Part shown: piece after piece, positions 35,886 to 45,705 of the stretch
Layout of the letters: the number at the start of each line of letters is the position of its first letter
Numbering within the stretch: the stretch's first letter is position 1
DNA from: Moorella mulderi DSM 14980
Lineage (GTDB): Bacteria > Bacillota > DSM-521 > Neomoorellales > Neomoorellaceae
DNA length: 64,000 nucleotides
Assembly: GCF_001594015.1 (NCBI RefSeq)
Contig: NZ_LTBC01000002.1
Location: forward strand, 124,001-188,000
Direction: 5' to 3'
Translations under genes and position numbers: made by a program
Notes under the pieces: model-generated
What the model was told of the DNA's origin: nothing
The model's database searches: none
Seen by the model: only the letters and a program-made list of their open reading frames with translations

Positions 35886-38087
35886 GTGGATGTGATTGTG
35901 GCTGATTATGCAGGCTTTTGTTTTGGCGTCGCGCGGGCCGTAAAACAAGCCAAGGAGGCTCCCAAACCGGTCGCCTCGCTGGGTGCACTGGTCCACAACC
36001 GGCAGGTAGTGGAACAGCTGGCCAGGGAAGGTGTCCACCCCGTAAATTCCTTGGAAGAAGTAGATAGCGGCCGGGTATTAATTCGTTCCCACGGCGTGAC
36101 GCCGGAAATTTTAGCCGCGGCCCGGGAAAAGGGCCTGGAGATTATCGACGCTACCTGCCCCTACGTAGCCCGGGCCCAGCGTTTGGCCAGGAAACTGGCT
36201 GGTGAGGGTTACCAGGTAATAATTGTAGGTGATCCTGGACACCCCGAGGTTAAAGGGTTGCTCGGCTGGGCCGGTCCAGGGGCAGTAGTAGTTCCCCATA
36301 AAGAAGCAGCAGCAAACCTGCCATTTCACCCCCGGAGGGCGGTTTTAGCCCAGACCACCCAGCCGGTGGAGAGGCTGGAGGAAGTTGCCGCTGTTTTGCG
36401 TTCCAATACGGATACTCTGGTAGTACACAATACCGTTTGCCAGGCTACCCGCCAGCGCCAGGAAGCAGCAGTTAACCTTGCGCGCCAGGTAGACGTAATG
36501 GTGGTAGTCGGCGGTAAGGAGAGTGCCAATACCCGCCACCTGGCAGAACTCTGCCGGGCTACGGGGACGCCGACCTACCACGTGGAAAGGGCCGGGGAGT
36601 TGTGTCGCCAGTGGTTTATAAATGCCCGGAGGGTCGGGGTCACAGGTGGCGCTTCGACCCCAGCGTGGATTATTGAGGAGGTAGTAGTAATGCTGGCTGA
36701 ACAGGAAAAGGTAATGGTTCCAGAAGACGAAAAGGAACCGGTAAAGGCACCGGAAGGGGCTAATCTTGCACCGGCCGGGGAAAATAACGAAGTTGAGGTG
36801 AAACCGGAAGCCTGTCCTGACGTTACAACTGCAGAGGCAGAGGATACCGCGGTAGCAGCAGGAGCCGTAGCCGGCCCGGCAGAACCGGCAATTGAGGAAA
36901 CTGCCGCTCCCGGAGAACAGCAAGAAGAACAGAAAAATGAAATGCAACAAATGGAAGCTAAAATGCCTGAACTGCGCCGGGGCAGTATTGTCACGGGTAC
37001 AGTAGTCCAGGTCAACGATAATGAGGTCCTGGTGGATGTAGGGGGTAAGTGCGAGGGGATTATTCCTTTAAATGAACTCTCGCACCGTAATATAAGCGAC
37101 CCCCGTGAAGTAGTAGCCGTAGGCGATACCATCAATGTCATGGTTTTAAAGCCCGAAAACGAGGAAGGCCATCCCGTTTTATCCAAGCGCCGCGCCGACC
37201 GCCGGGCTGCCTGGGAGAAGCTGGAGGAATACCTGGCCAGCGGCGCTGAACTCCAGGGCGAAGTTATCGAAGTAGTTAAAGGCGGCCTGCTGGTTGATGT
37301 GGGCGTGAGGGGTTTCGTCCCCGCTTCCCTCATAGAAAGGGGTTACGTTGAAGATTTAAACGCCTACTTGGGTAAAACTTTACGCCTGCGGGTTATCGAA
37401 CTGGACCGCAGCAAGAATAAAGTTGTCCTTTCCCAGAAGGCCATCCTGGAAGAAGAGTATGAAAAACAACGCCAGGCTACCTGGGACAGCCTGGAGGTAG
37501 GCCAGGTCCGTAAAGGCGTAGTCCGGCGGCTGACCAACTTTGGCGCCTTTGTCGACTTGGGCGGTGTTGATGGCCTCCTCCATGTCTCAGAAATTTCCTG
37601 GGGCCGGGTGGAACATCCCAGGGATGCCCTGGCGGAAGGCCAGGAAATCGAAGTAAAAATCCTGGGTATCGATAGGGAAGAAGGCAAAGTTTCCCTGGGT
37701 CGCAAACAACTCCTGCCCAATCCGTGGGATACGGCTGCCGAGCGTTACCCGGTGGGGACGGTTGTAGAAGGTAAAGTTTTGCGCCTGGCCCCCTTTGGCG
37801 CCTTTGTGGAAGTCGAACCGGGTATTGAGGGCCTGGTGCATATCTCCCAGCTGGCCGACCGTCACGTGGAAAAACCCGAGGATGTGGTGAACGCAGGGGA
37901 GGTCATCCCGGTTAAAGTCCTAGGGGTAGACCAGGAAGCCCATCGCATGAGCCTGAGTCTCCGCCAGGCTCTCCGGGACAAGGCTAAAAAGCAGCCCAAA
38001 CAAGTAGAAAAACCCCAGGAAAACCAGGAAGAAATTGGTGTTAAACTGGGTGACCTGTTTGGAGAGCTTTTTGAAGAGGCAAAATGA
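35886..38087 (+). CDS. ispH-rpsA: fusion of HMBPP reductase (IspH) and ribosomal protein S1
   Basis: 733 residues. Residues 1-275 are IspH, the [4Fe-4S] enzyme making IPP and DMAPP in the MEP pathway; the three cluster cysteines are in GFCFGV (Cys12), DATCPYV and NTVCQAT, with the SHGVTPEI and GGASTPAWIIEE motifs. An acidic Glu/Ala/Pro linker of about 85 residues follows. Residues ~365-690 hold four S1 RNA-binding repeats (GSIVTGTVVQVNDNEVLVDVGG; GEVIEVVKGGLLVDVGVRGF; RKGVVRRLTNFGAFVDLGG; EGKVLRLAPFGAFVEVEPG). Such fusions are known in clostridia. GTG start after AGGAGAAGAG. No frameshift or stop separates the halves. Confidence 0.94.
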   Translation: MDVIVADYAGFCFGVARAVKQAKEAPKPVASLGALVHNRQVVEQLAREGVHPVNSLEEVDSGRVLIRSHGVTPEILAAAREKGLEIIDATCPYVARAQRLARKLAGEGYQVIIVGDPGHPEVKGLLGWAGPGAVVVPHKEAAANLPFHPRRAVLAQTTQPVERLEEVAAVLRSNTDTLVVHNTVCQATRQRQEAAVNLARQVDVMVVVGGKESANTRHLAELCRATGTPTYHVERAGELCRQWFINARRVGVTGGASTPAWIIEEVVVMLAEQEKVMVPEDEKEPVKAPEGANLAPAGENNEVEVKPEACPDVTTAEAEDTAVAAGAVAGPAEPAIEETAAPGEQQEEQKNEMQQMEAKMPELRRGSIVTGTVVQVNDNEVLVDVGGKCEGIIPLNELSHRNISDPREVVAVGDTINVMVLKPENEEGHPVLSKRRADRRAAWEKLEEYLASGAELQGEVIEVVKGGLLVDVGVRGFVPASLIERGYVEDLNAYLGKTLRLRVIELDRSKNKVVLSQKAILEEEYEKQRQATWDSLEVGQVRKGVVRRLTNFGAFVDLGGVDGLLHVSEISWGRVEHPRDALAEGQEIEVKILGIDREEGKVSLGRKQLLPNPWDTAAERYPVGTVVEGKVLRLAPFGAFVEVEPGIEGLVHISQLADRHVEKPEDVVNAGEVIPVKVLGVDQEAHRMSLSLRQALRDKAKKQPKQVEKPQENQEEIGVKLGDLFGELFEEAK

Positions 38088-38105
38088 AACGCGAGGCGTA
38101 AGGGG

Positions 38106-39143
38106 ATGCCAGAGATTATCCCGGGGAGGGGCCAGCGCAAGCTGGAGCACCTGCGTTTCTTCCAGCAAGAGGGTTACGGCACCAGCGGCCTGGAGGATGT
38201 CCATTTAATCCACCAGGCCCTGCCGGAACTCGACTGGACGGATATTGATCTTAGCTGCCGGTGGCTGGGGAAAACCCTGGCCGCCCCTTTTATTATTAAC
38301 GCCCTTACGGGCGGCCCTCCCGAAACAAAGGCCATTAACGCCGCCCTGGCCAGGGTGGCCCGGCGAACTGGTATTGCCCTGGCCGTTGGTTCCCAGAAGG
38401 CAGCCATAGAAAATAAAGCCTGGGTGGAAAGTTTCGCCATTACCCGCTGGGAAAATCCGGAAGGCTTAATCCTGGCCAATCTAGGAGCTGGTAATTCCCC
38501 GGACGCTGCCCGGGAAGCGGTAGCCATGATCGCTGCCGACGGTTTACAGGTACACCTCAATGCAGCCCAGGAACTGGTCATGCCGGAGGGCGACCGTTCC
38601 TTCCGGGGCTGGTTGGAGAATATCCAGGCCATGGTAAACTCCCTGGACGTACCCGTTATTGCTAAAGAAGTAGGCTTTGGCCTGTCCAGGGAAGCAGCTT
38701 TACAGCTATATCATGCTGGCGTCCGTATCCTGGATGTCGGCGGCCGCGGCGGGACTGATTTTGCCGCTATTGAAAACAAACGCCGGGCCCGCCAGGTTAC
38801 GGCCCTGGCCCAGTGGGGCCTGCCCACGGCGGTAAGTATCCTGGAAGTTAAGGAACTGGGCCTGCCGGTGGAGATTGTGGCCACCGGCGGTATCCGGAGT
38901 GCCCTGGATGCGGCCCGGGCCCTGGCCCTGGGGGCGAAAATTGTAGGCGCAGCCGGGCATTTCTTAAAAATTCTCCTGGACCAGGGCGAAGAGGCCGTGG
39001 CGCAGGAGATTTTCAGCTGGCAGGAAGATTTAAAACGCATTTGCCTTTTAACTGGTTGCGCCACCCCAGCGGAACTGGCATCTAAACCACTGGTCATTAC
39101 GGGGCGGACAAAAGCCTGGCTGGAAGGTATCCAGCGCCGGTAG
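38106..39143 (+). CDS. fni: type 2 isopentenyl-diphosphate delta-isomerase
   Basis: FMN-dependent interconversion of IPP and DMAPP. 345 residues. Recognised by RKLEHLRFFQQEGYGTSGLEDVHLIHQALPE-type N-terminus, INALTGGPPET, LANLGAGNSP, HLNAAQELVMPEGDR, VGGRGGTDFAAIE and ATGGIRSALDAARALALGA. Lies 18 nt after ispH-rpsA, placing two isoprenoid steps together. Followed by a strong terminator. Confidence 0.94.
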   Translation: MPEIIPGRGQRKLEHLRFFQQEGYGTSGLEDVHLIHQALPELDWTDIDLSCRWLGKTLAAPFIINALTGGPPETKAINAALARVARRTGIALAVGSQKAAIENKAWVESFAITRWENPEGLILANLGAGNSPDAAREAVAMIAADGLQVHLNAAQELVMPEGDRSFRGWLENIQAMVNSLDVPVIAKEVGFGLSREAALQLYHAGVRILDVGGRGGTDFAAIENKRRARQVTALAQWGLPTAVSILEVKELGLPVEIVATGGIRSALDAARALALGAKIVGAAGHFLKILLDQGEEAVAQEIFSWQEDLKRICLLTGCATPAELASKPLVITGRTKAWLEGIQRR

Positions 39144-39217
39144 GGAGCAGGCATTATCTCTGGGTACTAAACACTCTGTGGACCTTCTGAGCAGTGCGGG
39201 GCCTATTCAACAACCAG

Positions 39218-39249
39218 ATCCACCGTCCATTATTGACGGTGGATTTTTT
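39218..39249 (+). terminator. terminator after fni
   Basis: A perfect 10-bp stem ATCCACCGTC / GACGGTGGAT with a 7-nt loop and six T. Confidence 0.93.
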
Positions 39250-39316
39250 ATCTCCCGGCCGGTCGCGGTATATTTCTTACCTGACGGGGAAATCTAACCC
39301 TGGAAGGTGATTAATC

Positions 39317-40063
39317 ATGACGGGATATACCATTGGTGTTTTACTTTTAGTCATTGTCTTTGGCCTGGTCTATTTTGGCCTGGCCCACCGGGTCCTGGAC
39401 CGCCTTTATTTAAGCGACCGGGCTGCTCTGGCCCTCATTGTCGCTATGATTGTCGGGAGCTTTATCAATATCCCTATAACTAGCGGGCGAGTAGTTACTT
39501 CTGTTAATGTCGGGGGTGGCCTGATACCCTTTGGCCTGGCCATCTACGTCTTGTACCGGGCCGGAACCGCACGGGAAGTAGGGCGAGCTTTGCTGGGGGC
39601 AGTAATTACCGCTGCCGTACTTTTTGGCATCAGCCTCGTTACCCGGGGCCGGGAAGCCTGGAATGTTTCCGGCCTTAGCCTCCTGGACCCCCTTTACTAT
39701 TATCCCCTCATCGCCGGTGTAGTCGCCTACCTGGTGGGCCGCTCCCGCCGGGCAGCCTTTGTTGGTGCCATTCTGGGAGTGCTACTGCTGGATGTCGTCG
39801 ACCTTTTTTTCTACCTGAGCCGGGGGTTAAGGGGTACGGTAGCCTTCGGTGGGGCTGGCATTATTGATGTTACCTTTATGGCCGCCGTTGTGGCCGTGCT
39901 CCTGGCCGAGTTAATCGGTGAAGTGCGGGAAAGGGTCCAGGGTGGCCCGGAAACGACCGGCCATTCCCGTTCCTTACTGTCCAGCTTACAGGGACCATCA
40001 TTAAAACCTTTAACAGCTAACAAACCTGATACAAAGGATAACGGTGGTGAACAGGGTGAATAA
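39317..40063 (+). CDS. DUF1614-like polytopic membrane protein, upstream of spoIIP
   Basis: 248 residues with about seven hydrophobic helices and a hydrophilic C-terminal tail of 40 residues. It shares GSFINIPI, SVNVGGGLIP and FGGAGIIDVTF with the DUF1614 protein encoded at 58758-59396, so I place it in the same superfamily. ATG after GGAAGGTGATT. The stop overlaps spoIIP by 20 nt. Function unknown; its link to spoIIP suggests sporulation. Confidence 0.7.
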   Translation: MTGYTIGVLLLVIVFGLVYFGLAHRVLDRLYLSDRAALALIVAMIVGSFINIPITSGRVVTSVNVGGGLIPFGLAIYVLYRAGTAREVGRALLGAVITAAVLFGISLVTRGREAWNVSGLSLLDPLYYYPLIAGVVAYLVGRSRRAAFVGAILGVLLLDVVDLFFYLSRGLRGTVAFGGAGIIDVTFMAAVVAVLLAELIGEVRERVQGGPETTGHSRSLLSSLQGPSLKPLTANKPDTKDNGGEQGE

Positions 40064-41336
40064 ATTAAGCCGGTCCCATAGTTTGCGGAGTGGATTAATC
40101 CTACTGGTCTTTGCCTTAGCCCTGGTGGGTGCCCTTACCTTCCAGGAAAACCGGCTGGGAGCTGTCACCAGGGTCTTTAGCCTGGCCAACTTAATAAGTA
40201 AAACTCATACCGAAGGCCAGTATTCTATTTTAGTTGACGAACAGGGCCGGGTCCTGGATATGATGGCCCGCCGGGTTTACCTTAACGATGAGTTTATTGC
40301 CGCCGACAACCGCCGTTATAAGGTAATTCGCGTGGAAGGCAACAAAGCTATCTGCCGGGAAATAGGCATTGAGCAACTTTCCCAGGGGGAAGGAGAGGTT
40401 GATGTTGTGGCCGGGGCAACTGTCCCGGTTCAGGCCGGAGGCAGCCAGGTAATTGGCATTTACCATTCCCATGATGATGAATCCTATGTACCCAGCCAGG
40501 GTACAGAGAGTGTACCCGGCCGCGGCGGTATCCTGCAGGTTGGTACGGCCTTTGCCAACCGCCTGCGCAGCCTGGGCTTAACTGTAATAGAAGACCAGAC
40601 TTCCCATGCTCCCCATGATGACGCGTCCTACCGGCGCTCCCGCCGTACAGCCATGGGTTTACTGCAAAAGGGAGCGGCAGCCATCTTTGATATACACCGG
40701 GACGGCGTACCTGACCCCACCTTTTACCGCCGCACCATTAATGGCCAGGATGTAAGTATGATCCGTATGGTCGTCGGCCGGGAGAATCAGAATATGAGTG
40801 CCAACCTGGATTTTGCCAAGCGGCTTAAGGCTGCAGCAGATGCCAGATACCCGGGCTTGATCAGGGGGATTTTCATCGGTACCGGCAGCTATAACCAGGA
40901 CCTTTCACCCCGGGCCATGCTCCTGGAAGTCGGTACCCATACCAACACCCTGCCTGAAGCCGAACAGGGGGCAACTCTCTTTGCCGACGTCGTGCCGCCT
41001 GTCCTGGGGGTTGCGGCCCGGCCCACGGCCGCCCGGACTCCCAGCACTGCCGCCGACTGGAAGGGTGTCCTTTTTGTCATCCTGGCTTTCGCCCTTGGCG
41101 GCGGCGCCTTCCTGATTATTTCTAGCGGCAGTTGGGAAAAAGCGGTGGCCCGACTTAAGCAGTTTACTTCGATAGAGTGGGTCAATTTACTGGGCTGGCG
41201 GCGGTCAAGGCGGCCTTTGCTGACCAGGAAAGCCGGACAGGGACCCGGCAACCAGAAGGAAATGGTGAAGCTGGACAAGAAACCTGCTGCGGAGTCAACG
41301 CCCAATGATGAACGGGCCGACTGGCAAAAGGACTAA
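40044..41336 (+). CDS. spoIIP: stage II sporulation protein P
   Basis: Amidase/endopeptidase of the SpoIIDMP complex that removes septal peptidoglycan during engulfment. 430 residues: N-terminal membrane anchor (residues 15-35), then the SpoIIP domain with IGIYHSHDDESYVP and IFDIHRDGVPDP as zinc-ligand motifs and AMLLEVGTHTN. A second hydrophobic helix (GVLFVILAFALGGGAFLII) and a basic tail follow at the C-terminus, unusual against the Bacillus protein. GTG start overlapping the previous gene. Confidence 0.9.
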   Translation: MVNRVNKLSRSHSLRSGLILLVFALALVGALTFQENRLGAVTRVFSLANLISKTHTEGQYSILVDEQGRVLDMMARRVYLNDEFIAADNRRYKVIRVEGNKAICREIGIEQLSQGEGEVDVVAGATVPVQAGGSQVIGIYHSHDDESYVPSQGTESVPGRGGILQVGTAFANRLRSLGLTVIEDQTSHAPHDDASYRRSRRTAMGLLQKGAAAIFDIHRDGVPDPTFYRRTINGQDVSMIRMVVGRENQNMSANLDFAKRLKAAADARYPGLIRGIFIGTGSYNQDLSPRAMLLEVGTHTNTLPEAEQGATLFADVVPPVLGVAARPTAARTPSTAADWKGVLFVILAFALGGGAFLIISSGSWEKAVARLKQFTSIEWVNLLGWRRSRRPLLTRKAGQGPGNQKEMVKLDKKPAAESTPNDERADWQKD

Positions 41337-41337
41337 A

Positions 41338-41799
41338 ATGTTAGTTATCTACCATTGTTTTGGTGGCTCCCATTCTTCGGTTACGGCAGCAGCCATTCAC
41401 CTGGGGCTATTGCCCCGCAACAGGTTACCTACGGCAGCGGAACTCCTGGCCCTGCCGTATTTTGATGGCCGCAGCCGGGGGGAAGAGGGTGAACTGAAAT
41501 TTATGGGTACCGATGTTTATGGTAATAAGGTATACGCCGCCGGTAAAAAAAACCTGGGCAGCAGGTTCGAAACTCTACTTTATGACCTGGCCGCCGCCCT
41601 GGGGGTACCGCGGCAAGAAATTTTGCTTCTCAATACGTCCCCGCTGGTAAATCTATTAATGCGGCTGGGCGGTTTTACTTCGCGCCGTATCGGCCTGACT
41701 GCTCCAGGACGTCCGGTGGTAATCTGGGGCACCAGGAGCGCCTTTTTCCAGCTGGTCGATTTTGTCTCCCGGAACCGCCATTTATGGGAAGGCCATTAG
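41338..41799 (+). CDS. DUF3189 protein, first copy
   Basis: 153 residues from ATG at 41338 after AAAGGAC. The family signature is MLVIYHCFGGSHSSVTAAAIHLGLLP, then LPYFDG and ELKFMGTDVYGNKVYAAG. Restricted, as far as I know, to spore-forming Firmicutes; no function is known. The start is one base after the spoIIP stop and a diverged paralogue follows, so it is probably sporulation-linked. Confidence 0.8.
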   Translation: MLVIYHCFGGSHSSVTAAAIHLGLLPRNRLPTAAELLALPYFDGRSRGEEGELKFMGTDVYGNKVYAAGKKNLGSRFETLLYDLAAALGVPRQEILLLNTSPLVNLLMRLGGFTSRRIGLTAPGRPVVIWGTRSAFFQLVDFVSRNRHLWEGH

Positions 41800-41800
41800 A

Positions 41801-42316
41801 GTGATTATCATTTACGCCTGTTTTAGCGGTACCCATGCTGCCGTAATTGCCGCTGCCCTCCATTTAAACTGGCTCAACCCGGAACAACTACCGGCCTGGC
41901 AACAAGTAAAAAAATTACCCCATTTTGATGTCCCCGAAGGGGAGGGTGGCCTGCGCTATATGGGCCACACGCAAGCAGGCCATGCCGTCTATACTGCTGC
42001 CGTCGGCCATGACGGCGCGACAGCCCGGCGGGCCGTAGAGACTTTCCTGGTGGCCCTGGGCCGGAACCAGGGTGAGGTGCTATGGATAGACGTTTCCCAC
42101 CAAGTTTCCTTTTTATGGTGGGCGGGCGCTTTTTGCCGGCGTTATTCCCGCCTGGCCTGGTTGGGACGGCTGCTGCTGCAATGGAGCGTGGGGAGAGATT
42201 ACCCCGTCCTGGTTAACCTGGTTAAGGAGGCTCTCCAGCAAGAGCTTAACGTCGTTAAACACGGCAACCCTAACCAGCAGCCAGGCGTAAAACCCCGGCC
42301 CCAGGTAAAAACTTGA
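41801..42316 (+). CDS. DUF3189 protein, second copy
   Basis: About 171 residues from GTG at 41801, chosen because the protein then begins VIIIYACFSGTHAAVIAAALH, aligned with the first copy. LPHFDVPEGEGGLRYMGHTQAGHAVYTAA matches the same blocks. The basic, Pro/Gln-rich C-terminal tail is absent from the first copy. Overall identity to the first copy is modest, so the duplication is old. Confidence 0.78.
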   Translation: MIIIYACFSGTHAAVIAAALHLNWLNPEQLPAWQQVKKLPHFDVPEGEGGLRYMGHTQAGHAVYTAAVGHDGATARRAVETFLVALGRNQGEVLWIDVSHQVSFLWWAGAFCRRYSRLAWLGRLLLQWSVGRDYPVLVNLVKEALQQELNVVKHGNPNQQPGVKPRPQVKT

Positions 42317-42341
42317 CGGCCGGGGTAAAATATTGGATAAT
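42313..42341 (+). promoter_or_regulatory. sigma-A promoter for DUF512-der-plsY-gpsA
   Basis: TTGACG (42313-42318), 17 bp, GATAAT (42336-42341), overlapping the end of the second DUF3189 gene. An 8-bp hairpin CGCAGGCC / GGCCTGCG (42356-42388) lies in the resulting leader without a T tract. Confidence 0.55.
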
Positions 42342-42414
42342 TAAGGCGAAAAAATCGCAGGCCGGGGGTGCCCTAAGCGAGGCCTGCGCAGTGAAGTCAG
42401 GAGATGACATCTGC

Positions 42415-43752
42415 TTGCCTGAACAAAAGGCAGTAATAACTGCCGTCCGGCCGGACAGTATAGCCGCCGAGCTGGGAATCAACCCCGGCGATGTGCTGGT
42501 GGCCATCAACGGGGAACCAGTGCCCGACCTGATTGTCTACCGTTACCTTTGCGCCGGTGAAAACCTGGAGGTAGAGATTGAAAAACCCGGCGGCGAACGA
42601 TGGCTCATGGAAATTGAAAAGGATTACGACGAGGACCTGGGGCTGGAATTTGCCGCACCGACCTTTGATGGCCTGCGCCATTGTAGCAATAAATGCCTTT
42701 TTTGCTTTGTCGACCAGATGCCCCGGGGCCTCCGGCCCGGTCTTTATATCAAAGATGACGATTACCGTTATTCCTTTCTCCACGGCAATTTTATTACCCT
42801 GACCAACTTAAAACCCCGGGACTGGGAATATATCTTCCGCTGGCACCTCAGCCCCCTCTATATTTCCGTCCATACCACCAATCCGCGATTAAGACGCAGG
42901 CTTTTAGGCAATCAACGGGGCGGGGAAATCATGGTACAGCTGAAGAAGCTGGCCGCTGCCGGCATCCAGATGCATACCCAGATTGTCCTCTGCCCGGGGC
43001 TCAATGACGGCCCGGAGTTAGAGCGGACGGTAAAGGACCTCAGCAGCCTTTATCCCGCGGTACAATCTATTGCTGTAGTACCGGTGGGTTTGACTTCCCG
43101 GCGGGAAAATTTATTCCCCTTGCGTCGGGTGACACCGGAGGAGGCCGCAGCAATAGTAAACCGGATTGCAGCCTGGCAGGCTGGGTTTCGCCACCGCTTT
43201 GGGTGCGGCCTGGTCTACGGGGCCGATGAACTCTACCTGCTGGCCAATCTCCAGCTACCCCCGGCTCCTTACTATGACGACTTTCCCCAGACGGAAAACG
43301 GTGTTGGCCTCACGCGCCTTTTCCTGGATGATTTTGCAGCTGCCCTGGCTAACCTCAACCGGCATGAAATCCGGACCCGGCGGGTAGTAATAGCCACCGG
43401 TACCCTGGCGGCTCCCCTCCTGGCAGGACTCGTCCAGGAGGCTACGGCAAAGGCCGGCAACCTGGAGGCCAGGGTAGTCCCGGTAACCAACCTTTTTTTT
43501 GGCCCGCAGGTGACGGTGGCCGGCCTCCTCACCGGCCAGGACCTGTTAAGTGGCTTAAAAGAAGCCGCCCCCTGGATCCGGGAAAAAGAAGGAGTTATTC
43601 TCATCCCCGGCGTCATGCTAAAAAGGGATGCCCCGGTTTTCCTGGATGACCTGACGCCGAAAATGCTTGCCGCTGAACTGGGAGTAGAGGTAGAGGTAGT
43701 TCCAGCTACGGGAAAAGGGCTGGTAGAGGGAATGCTAACGAGAGGGAAATGA
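42415..43752 (+). CDS. DUF512 radical SAM protein with N-terminal PDZ domain
   Basis: About 445 residues. A PDZ-like domain ([22 protein letters not shown], residues 7-65) precedes a radical SAM-like core with the cysteine motif [18 protein letters not shown], then [17 protein letters not shown], and a C-terminal DUF512 domain ([20 protein letters not shown]). TTG at 42415 begins just before the PDZ domain; frames open further upstream overlap a promoter. It precedes der, as in many clostridia. The reaction catalysed is unknown. Confidence 0.82.
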   Translation: MPEQKAVITAVRPDSIAAELGINPGDVLVAINGEPVPDLIVYRYLCAGENLEVEIEKPGGERWLMEIEKDYDEDLGLEFAAPTFDGLRHCSNKCLFCFVDQMPRGLRPGLYIKDDDYRYSFLHGNFITLTNLKPRDWEYIFRWHLSPLYISVHTTNPRLRRRLLGNQRGGEIMVQLKKLAAAGIQMHTQIVLCPGLNDGPELERTVKDLSSLYPAVQSIAVVPVGLTSRRENLFPLRRVTPEEAAAIVNRIAAWQAGFRHRFGCGLVYGADELYLLANLQLPPAPYYDDFPQTENGVGLTRLFLDDFAAALANLNRHEIRTRRVVIATGTLAAPLLAGLVQEATAKAGNLEARVVPVTNLFFGPQVTVAGLLTGQDLLSGLKEAAPWIREKEGVILIPGVMLKRDAPVFLDDLTPKMLAAELGVEVEVVPATGKGLVEGMLTRGK

Positions 43753-43783
43753 AGATTTACAGTATATTACGGAGGAATCCTTT

Positions 43784-45100
43784 TTGCCTAAACCGGTAGT
43801 AGCCATTGTCGGCCGGCCCAATGTCGGCAAGTCAACCCTTTTCAATCGCCTCACCGGCGCCCGGGTGGCTATCGTTGAAGACACCCCCGGGGTAACCCGG
43901 GACCGCCTTTACCGCGACGCCGAATGGCGAGGGCGCCAGTTTACCCTGGTAGATACGGGGGGCATTGCTGCCAGGCCGGATGATCCCCTGGTGGCCCAGG
44001 TAAGGCGTCAGGCAGAACAGGCCCTGGAGGAAGCTGATGTTATCCTCTTTGTAGTTGATACCAGGACCGGCCTGACCGCCGACGATGAAGAGGTGGCAGA
44101 GATATTACGCCGCTCCGGGCGGCCGGTAATCCTGGTGGCCAACAAGGTCGAAGACTTCAGCGATCCTACCTTGACCCACGAATTTTATCGCCTGGGCCTT
44201 GGAGATCCTTTTCCTGTTTCCGCCATTCACGGTTTAAATGTCGGCGATCTCCTGGACAGGGTAGTTGACCTCTTACCGGAGGCTGCCGTAGAAGAGGACG
44301 GGATGGCCTTAAAAGTAGCCGTGGTGGGGCGGCCCAATGTGGGTAAGTCTTCTATCGTCAACCGCCTCCTGGGCGAAGAACGGGTCATCGTCAGCGACCT
44401 GCCGGGCACTACCAGGGATGCCATAGATACATATATTCGCCAGGGCGAAAGGGAGTACATCCTTATTGATACCGCCGGCATGCGCCGCAAGAGCCGCATC
44501 GCCGATTCCACCGAGCATTACAGCGTTTTGCGGGCCCTGAAGGCGGTGGAACGGGCCGACGTAGTCCTGGTAGTCCTGGACGGTACCGAAGGCGTAACCG
44601 AACAAGATAAAAAAATTGCTGGCTATGGCCACGAACACGGCAAAGCCTCTATAATAATAGTAAACAAGTGGGATTTAGTGCCCAGGGATGATAAAACAAT
44701 GGCCCGTTATGAGGAGATGATCCGCCAGGAGTTAAGTTTTATGTCCTATGCTCCTATCCTTTTTATTTCTGCCCTGACAGGGCAACGGGTTGCCCGGATT
44801 TTACCCGCCATTGATGCTGTAGGAGCAGAGGCCAGCCGTCGTGTTGCTACAGGAACATTAAATTCCATAGTGCGAGAAGCGGTTATACTCACGCCACCGC
44901 CGGCGGTAAAGGGCCAGGCGGTTAAAATCTTTTACGCCACCCAGGTCAAGGTCAAACCGCCGACCTTTATCTTCTTCTGCAACCGTCCAGAAGATGTCCA
45001 TTTTTCCTACCAGCGTTATTTGGAGAACCAGCTCCGGCAGGCCTTTGGTTTTGAGGGCACGCCGCTGCGTTTATTATTCCGGCGCAGTAAAGGGCAATAA
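43784..45100 (+). CDS. der: ribosome-associated GTPase Der (EngA)
   Basis: Needed for 50S subunit assembly. 438 residues with two GTPase domains ([16 protein letters not shown] near residue 8 and [16 protein letters not shown] near 182, with DTGG/DTAGM and NKVE/NKWD motifs) and a C-terminal KH-like domain ([21 protein letters not shown]). TTG start after GGAGGAA. Confidence 0.96.
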   Translation: MPKPVVAIVGRPNVGKSTLFNRLTGARVAIVEDTPGVTRDRLYRDAEWRGRQFTLVDTGGIAARPDDPLVAQVRRQAEQALEEADVILFVVDTRTGLTADDEEVAEILRRSGRPVILVANKVEDFSDPTLTHEFYRLGLGDPFPVSAIHGLNVGDLLDRVVDLLPEAAVEEDGMALKVAVVGRPNVGKSSIVNRLLGEERVIVSDLPGTTRDAIDTYIRQGEREYILIDTAGMRRKSRIADSTEHYSVLRALKAVERADVVLVVLDGTEGVTEQDKKIAGYGHEHGKASIIIVNKWDLVPRDDKTMARYEEMIRQELSFMSYAPILFISALTGQRVARILPAIDAVGAEASRRVATGTLNSIVREAVILTPPPAVKGQAVKIFYATQVKVKPPTFIFFCNRPEDVHFSYQRYLENQLRQAFGFEGTPLRLLFRRSKGQ

Positions 45101-45120
45101 TTAAAAATGGAGGGGAAAAT

Positions 45121-45705
45121 ATGTGGCTGCTGGCCCTGGTACTGGCTTATCTTATCGGTTCTATTCCCACGGCTTACGTGGTGGGACGTTATGTGTACGG
45201 TTTTGATATCCGGCGACGGGGCAGTGGTAATGTCGGCGCCACCAACGCTTTAAGAACCATGGGTACTTTTCCAGGCCTGCTAGTACTGGCAGTTGATGCC
45301 CTGAAAGGCATCCTGGCTGTCTGGTTGGGCCAGGCTATGGGTGGTCCCTGGCTGGCAGCCATAACGGCTCTGGTGGCCATTATTGGCCATAACTGGTCTA
45401 TTTTCCTGGATTTTCAAGGAGGAAGGGGGGTAGCTACGACTGCTGGTGCAGTGCTGGCCATGGCGCCGCCTGTCATCTTCTGGGCCGCATTGCTCTGGCT
45501 GGTAATCGTAGTTTTTACTCGCTATGTCTCCCTGGGGTCAATTTTGGCTGCTGCCTTAGCCCCTTTTCTAATGCTCTTTTTTCACCGGCCCTGGCCCTAT
45601 ATCCTTTTTACCTTTGCCGGGGCAACACTGGTTATATACCGCCACCGGCCCAATATCAAACGCCTGCTGGCTGGGACCGAACATAAACTGGGGGAGCGAA
45701 GTTAA
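45121..45705 (+). CDS. plsY: acyl-phosphate:glycerol-3-phosphate acyltransferase
   Basis: First acylation of phospholipid synthesis, in the membrane. 194 residues, about five helices. Motifs: GSIPTAYVVGR, RRRGSGNVGATNALRTMG, and GHNWSIFLDFQGGRGVATTAG. Directly abuts gpsA, which makes its glycerol-3-phosphate substrate. Confidence 0.95.
   Translation: MWLLALVLAYLIGSIPTAYVVGRYVYGFDIRRRGSGNVGATNALRTMGTFPGLLVLAVDALKGILAVWLGQAMGGPWLAAITALVAIIGHNWSIFLDFQGGRGVATTAGAVLAMAPPVIFWAALLWLVIVVFTRYVSLGSILAAALAPFLMLFFHRPWPYILFTFAGATLVIYRHRPNIKRLLAGTEHKLGERS

Noticed and set aside
36575..37333. 252-codon minus-strand open frame within ispH-rpsA
   Set aside because: A Ser/Thr/Pro-rich shadow of the S1 and linker coding sequence.
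42313..42414. Earlier TTG start for the DUF512 gene
   Set aside because: That TTG is part of a TTGACG -35 element, and the extra residues lie before the PDZ domain over a likely promoter and hairpin.
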